64,000 nt of DNA, taken from DAIRUS01 sp036803205 (GTDB lineage: Bacteria > Patescibacteriota > Minisyncoccia > Minisyncoccales > GBS-2). A program made the translations under genes and the position numbers. Under the pieces are notes generated by a model. It had not been told where the DNA came from. It did not search any database and was given only the letters and a program-made list of their open reading frames with translations. The stretch spans positions 39,573 to 103,572 of the forward strand of contig DAIRUS010000001.1 of the NCBI GenBank assembly GCA_036803205.1, read 5' to 3'. Of this stretch, positions 8,936 to 17,471 are shown piece after piece. Numbering within the stretch: position 1 is the stretch's first letter; every line of letters starts with the position of its first letter.

Positions 8936-9826
8936 ATGCCAGAATTACCAGAGGTTGAAACTACTGTTTTAGATTTAAAGGCAAAGATCCTGAAGAGGAC
9001 CTTTGTTGACGTTTGGACGGATTCAAAAAATTTAATTAAAAAACCAGAAAGCTTTGAGAAATTTAAAAAAGAAATTAAAGGAAAAAAAATTAAAAACATT
9101 TGGCGCCGGGGAAAGAATATTATTTTTGAGTTGAGACAAACCGGAGTGAGACCAAAACTTTTTTTATTAATCCACCAAAAAATGACCGGGCATTTGCTTT
9201 TGGGAAAATGGAAATTAGAAAGAGAGAGATGGCAGGCAAAAAATCCCGGCCCCTTGGCTGAAGATCCGATGAATAGATTTTTGCATCTGATATTTTGGTT
9301 AAACGATGGTCAAATGCTAGCTCTTTCTGATTTAAGGAAATTTGCCAAAGCAGAATTATTAGATGAAAAAGATTTAGAAAAGGAACTAAGTGCTTTGGGT
9401 CCAGAACCTTTGGAAAAAGATTTTACTTTTGAAAAATTTAGAAAGTGTTTGGCTAAAAAAAAGAAAGGAAAAATAAAACAAGTTTTAATGGATCAAAAAG
9501 TTATTGCTGGAATCGGCAATATTTATTCTGATGAAATTTTATGGGAGGCAAGGGTGCATCCCTTTAAAGAGATTAGACAATTGGACAAAGAGGAAATGAA
9601 GAAAATTTATCAGGCGACAAAAAAAATCTTACTAAAAGCAGTTGAGTTAGGTGGCGAATCAATTTCTGATTACCGAAAACCTTCCGGAGAAAAAGGAGGT
9701 TTTGATCCTTTAAGAAAGGTTTATCGTCGAGAAGGTGAAAAATGTTCTCTCTGTGGAGTTATTATTAAAAGAACAAAACTAGCCGGGAGATCAGCTCATT
9801 TTTGTCCCCAGTGCCAAAAACTATGA
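8936..9826 (+). CDS. mutM: Formamidopyrimidine-DNA glycosylase
   Basis: A base-excision repair enzyme for oxidised purines. The start is taken at ATG 8936, not at upstream TTG 8927 or ATG 8930, because the family needs the N-terminal Pro-Glu (MPELPEVET) as catalytic nucleophile. Other marks are the H2TH region with QKVIAGIGNIYSDEILW and the C-terminal zinc finger C-S-L-C ... C-P-Q-C. Length, 296 residues, is normal. No clear Shine-Dalgarno sequence precedes the start. The stop overlaps the holA start (ATGA), so the two are co-translated. Confidence 0.96.
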   Translation: MPELPEVETTVLDLKAKILKRTFVDVWTDSKNLIKKPESFEKFKKEIKGKKIKNIWRRGKNIIFELRQTGVRPKLFLLIHQKMTGHLLLGKWKLERERWQAKNPGPLAEDPMNRFLHLIFWLNDGQMLALSDLRKFAKAELLDEKDLEKELSALGPEPLEKDFTFEKFRKCLAKKKKGKIKQVLMDQKVIAGIGNIYSDEILWEARVHPFKEIRQLDKEEMKKIYQATKKILLKAVELGGESISDYRKPSGEKGGFDPLRKVYRREGEKCSLCGVIIKRTKLAGRSAHFCPQCQKL

Positions 9827-10776
9827 TTATATTTTTATATGGAACTGATACCTACAGATCTAGACAGAAGCTAAACGAGATTATCGAACATTACCAAAAA
9901 CTCCACAAAAGTGGGTTGAATTTAATTTCTTTTGAAGGAGAAAAATTAGATTTCTCAGATTTCAAAAATACCCTCAATTCTTCTTCAATGTTTAAAGAGA
10001 AAAAATTGATAATTTTAAAAGAGATTTTTTCTAATCCAGTTTTTAAAGAAGAATTTTTAAAAGAAAAAGAGAAACTGGTTAAGGTTAAAGATATAATTTT
10101 AATCTATGAAAAAAAAGAAATTAACCCTAACGATTCTTTCTTTCGATTTCTCAAAAAAAATTCCAAATTTCAAGAATTTAATCCTTTAAGGGCTGAGAAA
10201 TTAGAGAATTGGGTTAAAAGAGAGTTTTTAAAATATGGCAGAGAAATTGAAAGAGAGGCTTTAGATAGACTAATTGAATTCGTCGGCAATAACCTTTGGC
10301 AGATGGCAAACGAAATTAAAAAATTGGTTAATTATAAAGGATATAAAGGAAGAGAAAAAATTAAAATTAAAGATGTTCAACTTTTGGTCAGACCAAAGAT
10401 TGAAACCGATATTTTTAGAACCATTGGCGCAATATCCGAAAGAAAAAAACCCTTGGCTTTACGCTTTCTTCATCAGCATTTAGAAAAAGGCGAGAACCCC
10501 TTATATTTATTGGTAATGATTAACTTTCAGTTTCGAAATTTACTCGCCTTGCGGTCTCAATTGATGAATAAGGGTCGAATGTTTCAAATAAATGACTTAA
10601 GCAAAAAATTAGGATTACCCCCCTTGGTAATCGGAAAGTTAATTCCTCAGGCCAGAAAATTTTCCTTAGAGGAATTAAAAAAAATCTACCAAAAAATATT
10701 TGAAGTAGATCTTAGTATTAAGACCGGGAAAATAAAACCAGAAATAGCCTTAGATTTACTTATCACTGAGATTTGA
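9823..10776 (+). CDS. holA: DNA polymerase III delta subunit
   Basis: A 317-residue clamp-loader subunit. The N-terminus (MIIFLYGTDTYRSRQKLNEI) and the segments ELFKEKKLIILKEIF-like and LVNYKGYKGREKIKIKDVQLLVRP, followed by EISERKKPLALRFLHQHLEKGENPL-type helices, follow HolA order. The ATG at 9823 overlaps the mutM stop; the longer frame from TTG 9802 lies inside mutM and is unlikely. The 3' end overlaps the convergent rpsT gene by 14 bases. This pairing holA/rpsT is common in bacteria. Confidence 0.9.
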   Translation: MIIFLYGTDTYRSRQKLNEIIEHYQKLHKSGLNLISFEGEKLDFSDFKNTLNSSSMFKEKKLIILKEIFSNPVFKEEFLKEKEKLVKVKDIILIYEKKEINPNDSFFRFLKKNSKFQEFNPLRAEKLENWVKREFLKYGREIEREALDRLIEFVGNNLWQMANEIKKLVNYKGYKGREKIKIKDVQLLVRPKIETDIFRTIGAISERKKPLALRFLHQHLEKGENPLYLLVMINFQFRNLLALRSQLMNKGRMFQINDLSKKLGLPPLVIGKLIPQARKFSLEELKKIYQKIFEVDLSIKTGKIKPEIALDLLITEI

Positions 10777-11026
10777 AGATTAATTTTGTAATCCTTGATT
10801 TTTTCCTAGCAGCAGTATTTTTCTTGATGAGAGCTTTTTTAGCTGCCTTATCTAAAACTTTATAAACTTGGGGCAACAATTTTTTTGCCTCTTCAATCTT
10901 CTTTTGAGAAACCAATCTCTTTACCTCTTTAATTAGGCTTTTTATTTTTTCTTTTTTTTGGATATTTCTGGCCCTTCTTTTTAAATTTTGACGAAGGGCT
11001 TTTTTTGCTGATTTAGTAATAGGCAT
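10763..11026 (-). CDS. rpsT: 30S ribosomal protein S20
   Basis: An 87-residue, strongly basic helical protein with the S20 start MPITKSAKKALRQNLKRR and the pattern KAAKKALIKKNTAARKKSR. It binds 16S rRNA in the small subunit. It is transcribed away from the 11089 gene from a shared 60-base divergent promoter region and converges on holA with a 14-base overlap. Confidence 0.97.
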   Translation of the reverse strand: MPITKSAKKALRQNLKRRARNIQKKEKIKSLIKEVKRLVSQKKIEEAKKLLPQVYKVLDKAAKKALIKKNTAARKKSRITKLIFKSQ

Positions 11027-11035
11027 TTTTTTAGA

Positions 11036-11075
11036 TTAACATATTTTGAAAGTTTTTTCAATATGTTAAAATAAA
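11036..11075. promoter_or_regulatory. Divergent promoter region between rpsT and the 11089 operon
   Basis: The plus strand shows TTGAAA (11046-11051) and TAAAAT (11067-11072), 15 bp apart (or TTTGAA with 16). The minus strand shows TTGAAA followed after about 17 bp by TAATCT. The arms AACATATT and AATATGTT flank the region as an inverted repeat, so the two promoters overlap almost symmetrically. Confidence 0.5.
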
Positions 11076-11088
11076 AATTGATTTTATT

Positions 11089-11517
11089 ATGGAAAAACCT
11101 TCAATCCAAGGAGAACCCCCACTTGAAAAAGGAATGTCAGCTGAAGAACATCCTGAAATTGAAGAATTAAAAAAGAGAATTGAAAAACTGGAAGCGCGTT
11201 TAGAAAGAAAAAAAATACCCGAGGAAAGAGAAAAGATTATTAAACAGGAAATTAAGGCTTACCTTCAAAGGATTCAAAAAATGCCTTCTTTTGCCGCTCC
11301 TCGGACAGCGAGAGATGAAGCAAAAGAAATAGCAGTTCTTCCCCCCAGCCAACAAGTTGGAGCCTTAATTTCTCTTGTTTTTGAAAAAAGCTTAAAAGAA
11401 GCAATCTCGATTGCTAGGACCCTTAATAATCCAGCGATTTTAGACGAATTTCATGATATTTTAGTTGACCGTTATTATCAAACTCTTGTTGAAAAAGGAA
11501 TTTTAAAATCTTTATAA
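11089..11517 (+). CDS. Small coiled-coil protein in operon with the TraD-like ATPase
   Basis: A 142-residue soluble protein, not recognised with certainty. Residues 20-65 are a charged coiled coil (EIEELKKRIEKLEARLERKK); residues 75-142 form a compact helical region (LPPSQQVGALISLVFEKSLKEAI, then ILDEFHDILVDRYYQTL). Its stop is two bases before the start of the large ATPase gene, so it is probably translated with it and may be a partner subunit. Confidence 0.7.
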   Translation: MEKPSIQGEPPLEKGMSAEEHPEIEELKKRIEKLEARLERKKIPEEREKIIKQEIKAYLQRIQKMPSFAAPRTARDEAKEIAVLPPSQQVGALISLVFEKSLKEAISIARTLNNPAILDEFHDILVDRYYQTLVEKGILKSL

Positions 11518-11519
11518 AA

Positions 11520-13982
11520 ATGCCATTTTTTTTCTTGAATTTGATTTTCTTTTTCTTATTTCTTTTTATACTATTTTTTATCATTTACCTCTTTTTAAGG
11601 GGTGGGAAAATAAAAGGTTTTTTTAATCGGAGTATGAACCTGGCTCTTTTTTTGGTCACTCTTCCTCAACGGATTGAAAAAGAAATTTCTTTGCCAGAAC
11701 ATCTCAAGCTAGCCGAACAATTCTATGCTTCTTTAGCTGGTCTTCAAGAAAAAAATAAATTTTTAAAATTTTTAATCGGCAATCCGGTCTTAGTTTTCGA
11801 AATTGCTGTCCATCGAATTGGAGAGGAAATTTATTTTTATGTCGCTTGCCCCCGATCGATTTCTCAGTTAATGGAGAAGCAAATTCTCGGCTTTTGGCCC
11901 AAAGCCCAAGTTCAGCCGGTTTCTGACTATAATATTTTCAATCCGGTTGGTTTTTCGGTTGGGAGCGAGGCTTTTTTGGCAAAGTCAGCTGTTTTACCAT
12001 TGAAATCTTCAAAAGATTTTGGAACCGATCCCCTTTCAGCTATCACTTCGGTTTTTACCAAATTAGCCCGCGAAGGAGAAGGAGCGGCTATTCAAATTTT
12101 ATTTCGACCGAGTCAATCTCAAATTAAGAAAATTAGTCAGAACGTGATTAATCTATTAAAAGGCGGAATGCAACTTGAAGGAGCTTTAAAAAATGCTCAG
12201 GCAGCCACCGGTATTGGCGGTTTTCTTAAAGTCCCAGGTGAAATCTTCTCAGCTAAACCTATTCAAACAACAAAAACCTCTGAGAAAACTTTTTTTCCGC
12301 CACCAATCACCGCCGAACAACAAGAGATTATATCTACCCTTGATAAAAAATCAGCCCAACCTCTTTTTGATGTTAATCTAAGAATTTTAACCTCTGCCCT
12401 CACCGAAATCAGGGCTCAAGAAATTCTTAGCCAATTGGAGATTTCTTTTGGACAATTCAACAGCCCGGTTTTAAATCAGATTAAATTTAAAAAACTCTCA
12501 GGCCGGAGGTTAAAAGAGCTTTTTTATAATTTTTCTTTTAGAATTTTTAATGAGTCGGCAACAATGCTTCTTTCTTCAGAAGAATTAGCCAATCTTTATC
12601 ATTTTCCCTCTTCAAGCTTGCTCACCCCTTACATCAAATGGTTGAAAGGCAGACAGGCTCCTCCGCCCCCAAATCTTCCCCGAGAAGGCATTATTATTGG
12701 CAAAAATGTTTTTCGCTCTGAAGAAAGGTTGGTTCCAATTTTGAGAGACGACCGACGACGTCACTTTTATATCATCGGCCAGACAGGAACGGGAAAATCA
12801 GTTTTACTCCAAGAGATGATGAGGCAAGATATGAGGGTTGGCGAAGGCGTAGCCTTGATTGATCCCCACGGCGATTTAGCCGAAAGAGTTTTAGGATTGA
12901 TTCCTTCTTCTCGGATTGAAGATGTGATCTATTTTGATCCTGGGGATATTGAAAGACCGCTTGGTTTAAATATGCTTGAATACGATATTAAATTTCCCGA
13001 ATCAAAAATTTTTGTTGTCAATGAGCTTTTGGAAATTTTTGAAAAACTCTATAATCTCAAAGCCTTAGGTTTTGGGGGGCCGGTTTTCGAGCAATATATG
13101 AGAAATGCCCTTTTATTGGTAATGGAAGATCCCGAATCGGGAAACACTTTAATTGAAGTCCCAAGAGTTTTAGCTGATAAAGATTTTCGGAAATATAAAC
13201 TTTCGCGCTGCCAAAATATAGTAGTCAAAAATTTCTGGGAGTTAGAAGCAGAAAAAGTCGGCGGAGAAGCGGCTTTAGCCAATATGGTTCCTTACCTCAC
13301 CAGTAAAATGAATATTTTTATTGCCAACGATTTAGTCCGACCGATTATTGCTCAACAATCTTCTTCTTTTAATTTCCGAGAAGTAATGGATCAAGGAAAA
13401 ATTTTAATTATTAACCTTTCTAAAGGCAAATTGGGTGATATAAATAGTTATCTTTTAGGAATGATTACTGTGGGTAAAATTTTAATTGCTGCTTTTTCTC
13501 GGGCCGATATTCCCGAAGAAAAGAGGCGGGATTTTTATCTTTATATTGATGAATTTCATAATGTGACCACCAGAACGATTATTTCCGCCCTAGCTGAAGC
13601 AAGAAAATATCGGCTCAATTTAATTCTTTCCCATCAATTCATCGGGCAACTTGACGAAGAAACGAGGAAGGCTATTTTTGGCAACGTTGGTTCAATGTTA
13701 ACCTTTAGATTAGGACCTGACGATGCAAAATATTTGATTACTGAGTATGAACCGGTTTTTGATGAAAATGACTTTGTTAACCTCGACAATTATAATGCCG
13801 CCCTACGCCTTCTGATTAATGGTGAAGCTTCCAAACCTTTTAACATTGTTACTTTTCCGCCGAGCAAAAGTAATCCTGAGGTTGCTAAACTTGTAAAAGA
13901 ATATTCCCGTGCTAAATATGGTCGTGACCGTACCTTAGTAGAGTCAGATCTCTATCAGCGACTTTCAAAAAGTTATTTTTAA
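11520..13982 (+). CDS. Conjugation/type IV secretion-type ATPase (TraD/VirD4-HerA group)
   Basis: An 820-residue protein with an N-terminal membrane segment (about residues 4-27), a long variable region to about 400, and an ATPase domain. Walker A is GQTGTGKS (about 421-428), followed by ALIDPHGDLAERVL, which is typical of VirD4/TraD and HerA-like motors. Walker B is YLYIDEFHN (about 678-686). Late motifs include LIL-SHQFIGQLDEETRKAIFGNVG. Such ATPases pump DNA or protein across membranes. No relaxase or other secretion gene is seen in the window, so the role here (DNA uptake, secretion, chromosome handling) is open. Confidence 0.85.
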   Translation: MPFFFLNLIFFFLFLFILFFIIYLFLRGGKIKGFFNRSMNLALFLVTLPQRIEKEISLPEHLKLAEQFYASLAGLQEKNKFLKFLIGNPVLVFEIAVHRIGEEIYFYVACPRSISQLMEKQILGFWPKAQVQPVSDYNIFNPVGFSVGSEAFLAKSAVLPLKSSKDFGTDPLSAITSVFTKLAREGEGAAIQILFRPSQSQIKKISQNVINLLKGGMQLEGALKNAQAATGIGGFLKVPGEIFSAKPIQTTKTSEKTFFPPPITAEQQEIISTLDKKSAQPLFDVNLRILTSALTEIRAQEILSQLEISFGQFNSPVLNQIKFKKLSGRRLKELFYNFSFRIFNESATMLLSSEELANLYHFPSSSLLTPYIKWLKGRQAPPPPNLPREGIIIGKNVFRSEERLVPILRDDRRRHFYIIGQTGTGKSVLLQEMMRQDMRVGEGVALIDPHGDLAERVLGLIPSSRIEDVIYFDPGDIERPLGLNMLEYDIKFPESKIFVVNELLEIFEKLYNLKALGFGGPVFEQYMRNALLLVMEDPESGNTLIEVPRVLADKDFRKYKLSRCQNIVVKNFWELEAEKVGGEAALANMVPYLTSKMNIFIANDLVRPIIAQQSSSFNFREVMDQGKILIINLSKGKLGDINSYLLGMITVGKILIAAFSRADIPEEKRRDFYLYIDEFHNVTTRTIISALAEARKYRLNLILSHQFIGQLDEETRKAIFGNVGSMLTFRLGPDDAKYLITEYEPVFDENDFVNLDNYNAALRLLINGEASKPFNIVTFPPSKSNPEVAKLVKEYSRAKYGRDRTLVESDLYQRLSKSYF

Positions 13983-14138
13983 TTTACCATTTATTTAATT
14001 TATAATTATATATATAACCAAATTTTGAATTTAGTAGAAAAAAGAGTAGAAAGAGGCAGGAAAAAGAGATTAAAAGACTTCACAAAAAAAGTCACCAAAT
14101 AAAAAAAAGGTCGAAAATAAATCATAAAAATAAAAAAT

Positions 14139-14819
14139 ATGCCTGAGTTTGGATTTCAATTTGAAGGGAAACCTCAACAACCTAAAACGGAAAGAAGAGA
14201 AGACAGAGAAGAAAGGGAAAGAAGAGAAAAAATAGCCCATGTTCAGGAACTTGTTTCACCCACTAGCAAAAGAGACGACCTTTATGAACTGATAACAAGG
14301 GAAGTTTACAAAGGAAGTGACTTGCAAGAAGAGCGTAAAGCCAGATTAAGGGAAATTGGATACGACCCTAATTACTTAGAACAAGTAGGGAAAGATAATA
14401 TAAGGCGCTGGGAAGAATTGATAAATAAAACAAGCTTTGAAGGAGGATTATCTCCACGAGAACAGGAAGAATCCAAAAGGCTTTTTGGTTTATGTTTTAG
14501 AGAACAAGAAGGAAAAGGATTTCGGCATTCTGAATTAACTATCGGAGCTATGACTGAATTTTCAAGACAAATAGGAAAGCTAATGGCGGCAGGATTAGAA
14601 GGAGACCCTAAAAAACGAGAGGAAACATTTTTTGGATCGTCGTCGGTCGAAATTTCGCCCCAAATGGTAGAAAGATTTGTTAAAGAAAGAAACTCAGAAA
14701 AGATGGAAGAAGTTGCCAAAAAGATGAATTCTATTATTGAAAAAATTGAGAGTCCAGATAAGCAAAAACAATATACGGCGATCAGAGGATTTTTATTTCG
14801 AGAATCCAAAGAAAAATAA
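14139..14819 (+). CDS. Charged helical protein of unknown function
   Basis: A 226-residue soluble protein, not recognised. It starts MPEFGFQFEGKPQQPK and has a highly charged segment (residues 18-32, Arg/Glu repeats) followed by helical stretches. It has no membrane segment and no obvious catalytic motif. It is the first of four genes whose products begin with short related leaders (MPEF, MPFE, MKFE, MPFE), and it follows the TraD-like ATPase by 156 bases. Confidence 0.6.
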   Translation: MPEFGFQFEGKPQQPKTERREDREERERREKIAHVQELVSPTSKRDDLYELITREVYKGSDLQEERKARLREIGYDPNYLEQVGKDNIRRWEELINKTSFEGGLSPREQEESKRLFGLCFREQEGKGFRHSELTIGAMTEFSRQIGKLMAAGLEGDPKKREETFFGSSSVEISPQMVERFVKERNSEKMEEVAKKMNSIIEKIESPDKQKQYTAIRGFLFRESKEK

Positions 14820-14922
14820 GACGTTAAAGTAGAACGAAAATTTGCCTCGTACGTCTAAAAAATAAAAGTAAAAACATTGGAAAGTTTATCGGCCAGAAAT
14901 AGAAAAAGAAAATAAAATTATT

Positions 14923-15723
14923 ATGCCTTTTGAACAAGAAAAATTTGAAAGACCACCGGAAATAAATCCAAAACAAGAAGGTAAAGAAAAAAAAGAAAAG
15001 GAGGAAGAAAAATTCAGAGAATTTTTAGCTCAACAAATTTCTCGTCCAGAAGGTGAGTGGAGTGAAGAATTTAGAAATTATATTAAAAAAAAGGATCGTG
15101 AAAAAACCGATTGTGAAAAAACCGCCGAGATTCTAGAAAGATCTATAGAAGAAGAACAGCAATTAACATTTGAAAGGTATCTTAAGGGACTGGATTTAAG
15201 GGAAGAAGATTTAAGGAGAAAAAGGATATTGGATTTGGGTTGTGGAAAGGGAGAATTTGTAAAAGAATGTTTGGAAAGAAAATTAACTTCTAAGGCTTAT
15301 GGTTTAGATTTAAAAGTAGAACCCTCAGACCATTTTATCCAAGGGAACTTTGAAGATAAAGCCTCTTTTTCAAAAATTCCTCAAGAAGAATTCGACTATA
15401 TTGTCTCTTTTGGCGCCATAGAAGCTCCGGCCTCTGAAGAAGAGGAAGGGGTTTTTAATCCAAGAGCAACATTAAAGAATGCTTTAGGTGTACTTAAAGA
15501 AAATGGCGAGATTAGAATTTATCCTCTTCGTAGAGCCCCTCCTGAAAGTGGATTAAAAGGAATTGAATTTGCCAGAAAGAAATGGATGGAGACATTAGAA
15601 ACTTTATTTAAAGAAGAGAACATTAAATATGAACTGAAACCAATTGATATTGGGGTAGATGGAAAAAAACCCGATGTTTGGTTAAAGGAAGTTTTAATAA
15701 TTAAAAAAGGAAAATCTCGTTAA
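14923..15723 (+). CDS. Class I SAM-dependent methyltransferase
   Basis: A 266-residue protein. Residues 1-95 are a charged helical extension; the Rossmann methyltransferase domain follows with motif I RILDLGCGKGEFVKE (about 103-117), the acidic strand end AYGLDLKVEP, and motif IV-like EFDYIVSFGAIEAP. A late strand reads GEIRIYPLRRAPP. No target-recognition domain and no DPPY-type motif is visible, so it is not an obvious DNA methylase; the substrate is unknown. It begins MPFEQEKFE, like its neighbours. Confidence 0.8.
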   Translation: MPFEQEKFERPPEINPKQEGKEKKEKEEEKFREFLAQQISRPEGEWSEEFRNYIKKKDREKTDCEKTAEILERSIEEEQQLTFERYLKGLDLREEDLRRKRILDLGCGKGEFVKECLERKLTSKAYGLDLKVEPSDHFIQGNFEDKASFSKIPQEEFDYIVSFGAIEAPASEEEEGVFNPRATLKNALGVLKENGEIRIYPLRRAPPESGLKGIEFARKKWMETLETLFKEENIKYELKPIDIGVDGKKPDVWLKEVLIIKKGKSR

Positions 15724-15769
15724 TTTCTACGCTTCAAAAAAAGAAAAGCGTTAATAATCAAAAAAAATA

Positions 15770-16624
15770 ATGAAATTTGAAAAATTTGAAAGTTTTAGCC
15801 AAAAGATTGAACAAGTCGGAAGCAGAGAACAGAAAGAAAGAGACATAGAGAGAAAGAGGGGGATAGAAACGTTAAATAGCAAAATTGAAGAAGACGTCGA
15901 AAGATTAAGAGAATTTTTACCACTGACAGCTGAAGGTCGCATTGATCCTAATAGTTTTGAAGAAGTTTATTCTCGAGAGAAAATAGAAGAGGATAAAAAA
16001 TGGACACAAGCTAAAGAAGAAGAATATAAAAGTAGAGGAAATCCCGAGGCGAGAAAAAAGGGAGAATTAAGGGAAAAAGTTACCCTATTAATTTTGAATA
16101 AATTTTTCGGGCCATTAATAACGGTTAGAACGGCAGAGATAGATGATAAGAAGCGACATAGCGATTTTCTTTTTTTTGACCCGGAAAGTGGAAAGGTGAT
16201 TTGCGGAGCCGATAGTGGTTCGCCGGAAGGACCACTGCATCAAGAAAAAAAGAAAACGATTTTTGAAAAAAACATAGGGGTTTTGCCAGGAGAAGGAGGG
16301 GTGAAAATAGATTACGGAGCGATTTTAAGGAAAAGAGGCGACAAGATTGAAACCATTCTTACTTCTCTTTCTCGTCTTCCTCTTTTTGGCGTTTACATTT
16401 CAGATAATGAAATGGAAGAATATTTGCAGACTTTAGGTCGTCAAGATTACTCAGAAACCGAAAAAATAGAAAGAAAAATCGCTCGAAATATCACCCAAAA
16501 TTTTCAAGAACAAGCTGCAACATTAAAAAAAGAAAAATTGCACCCGAGGGTAGCTGAAGGAATCGAATCTTTTGAAAAAGTTTTGAACTCTATTTCGAAA
16601 AATTTAGAAAATAAAGAACAATAA
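15770..16624 (+). CDS. Nuclease-fold-like protein A of a tandem pair
   Basis: A 284-residue soluble protein, clearly homologous to the next gene. The shared core (about residues 100-180) reads KKGELREKVTLLILNKFF, TVRTAEIDDKKRHSDFLFFD, SGKVICGADSGS, then HQEKKKTIFEKN. This order of glutamate helix, strand with D, and second strand with D is reminiscent of PD-(D/E)XK nuclease folds, but the final lysine is missing or displaced. The N-terminus is charged and coiled. The fold assignment is weak; the paralogy with the neighbour is firm. Confidence 0.55.
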   Translation: MKFEKFESFSQKIEQVGSREQKERDIERKRGIETLNSKIEEDVERLREFLPLTAEGRIDPNSFEEVYSREKIEEDKKWTQAKEEEYKSRGNPEARKKGELREKVTLLILNKFFGPLITVRTAEIDDKKRHSDFLFFDPESGKVICGADSGSPEGPLHQEKKKTIFEKNIGVLPGEGGVKIDYGAILRKRGDKIETILTSLSRLPLFGVYISDNEMEEYLQTLGRQDYSETEKIERKIARNITQNFQEQAATLKKEKLHPRVAEGIESFEKVLNSISKNLENKEQ

Positions 16625-16628
16625 CACT

Positions 16629-17471
16629 ATGCCATTTGAAAGTCTTGAAAAAAGACCTTCTATTTCAGAGAAAAAAGATGAATCTCGCGAAAAGCTTGAA
16701 ACTATACTCGGAAAACTGGCTGAAGGGCTAGGCAAATTAGGTTTTCCGATAGATACAGAATGCCGGATTAAACCCGAAGTTTTTTCAAAAATAATTCCAT
16801 CGGAAGAAATTAAAAGGGATTTAAAATATGTTGGAGAAATGGAAGAAAAATTTTCGGCCGAAGATAAAAGTAAAGAAAAAAAGGGTGAATTGTTAGAAAT
16901 GTATGTTACTCTTTTATTGAATAAATATTTAAACAAAGAAAAATTTGCCATTGTGAGAACTTCGAGATATGACGATATTAAAAATGGTGCCGATCATCTT
17001 TTCCTTGATATTAAAACGGGCGAAGTTGTTGGTATTTTTGATGTCGTTTCGGCTGTGGGAGATGAACGTCACAGAGAAAAAACTCAGAATTTTTTTGAAA
17101 ATAATTTAGGTAAATTACTGGGGGGAACCGAAATCAAATATGGGATAGGGATAAAAAAAGAAGATGGCAAAATTTTATTTGAACCTCGCTCTTATACAAA
17201 AACGCCCCTTCCTCTTTTTTGTCTTGCTCTTAGCCCAGAAGAACTAGAAACGGCTATTAAAAAATTTAATTCTCCAGAAAAAGAGGATAGGGAGTATGAA
17301 AGAAAAATGGCGCTTTATTTTTTACTTTGCCTTCAATATCAATGCGAACTTTTAGAGAAAAAAGAATTAGTTTTAAAACCAACGCTTTACGAGAAAGTCA
17401 AGCATTTAAAAGAGAACCTAGATCCTATCGTGAAAAAACATCAAGAAGACCTCAGGTTAAGGAATTTTTAA
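16629..17471 (+). CDS. Nuclease-fold-like protein B of a tandem pair
   Basis: A 280-residue soluble protein starting four bases after its paralogue. Its core reads KKGELLEMYVTLLLNKYL, IVRTSRYDDIKNGADHLFLD, TGEVVGIFDVVSA, HREKTQNFFENNLGKLLGG, aligning with protein A. The conserved E, two D and a histidine/lysine-rich helix would suit a divergent PD-(D/E)XK enzyme, but the canonical ExK is absent, so it may be inactive or a different fold. It begins MPFESLEKRP. The 3' end overlaps the convergent uvrB gene by 20 bases. Confidence 0.55.
   Translation: MPFESLEKRPSISEKKDESREKLETILGKLAEGLGKLGFPIDTECRIKPEVFSKIIPSEEIKRDLKYVGEMEEKFSAEDKSKEKKGELLEMYVTLLLNKYLNKEKFAIVRTSRYDDIKNGADHLFLDIKTGEVVGIFDVVSAVGDERHREKTQNFFENNLGKLLGGTEIKYGIGIKKEDGKILFEPRSYTKTPLPLFCLALSPEELETAIKKFNSPEKEDREYERKMALYFLLCLQYQCELLEKKELVLKPTLYEKVKHLKENLDPIVKKHQEDLRLRNF

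Noticed and set aside
11520..13982. FtsK as the identity of the large ATPase
   Set aside because: No gamma domain and the DPHGDLAERVL motif and N-terminal layout fit TraD/VirD4-HerA proteins better.
13983..14138. Short basic frame (LNLVEKRVERGRKK...) in the gap after the TraD-like gene
   Set aside because: About 25 codons from a TTG start with no ribosome site; not enough to call a gene.
14372..14809. 145-codon minus-strand ORF
   Set aside because: Antisense to the charged helical protein at 14139; serine-rich shadow without a domain.
14139..17471. Prophage or integrative element
   Set aside because: No integrase, capsid, tail, att repeats or tRNA edge is seen; the genes resemble chromosome-borne hypotheticals.
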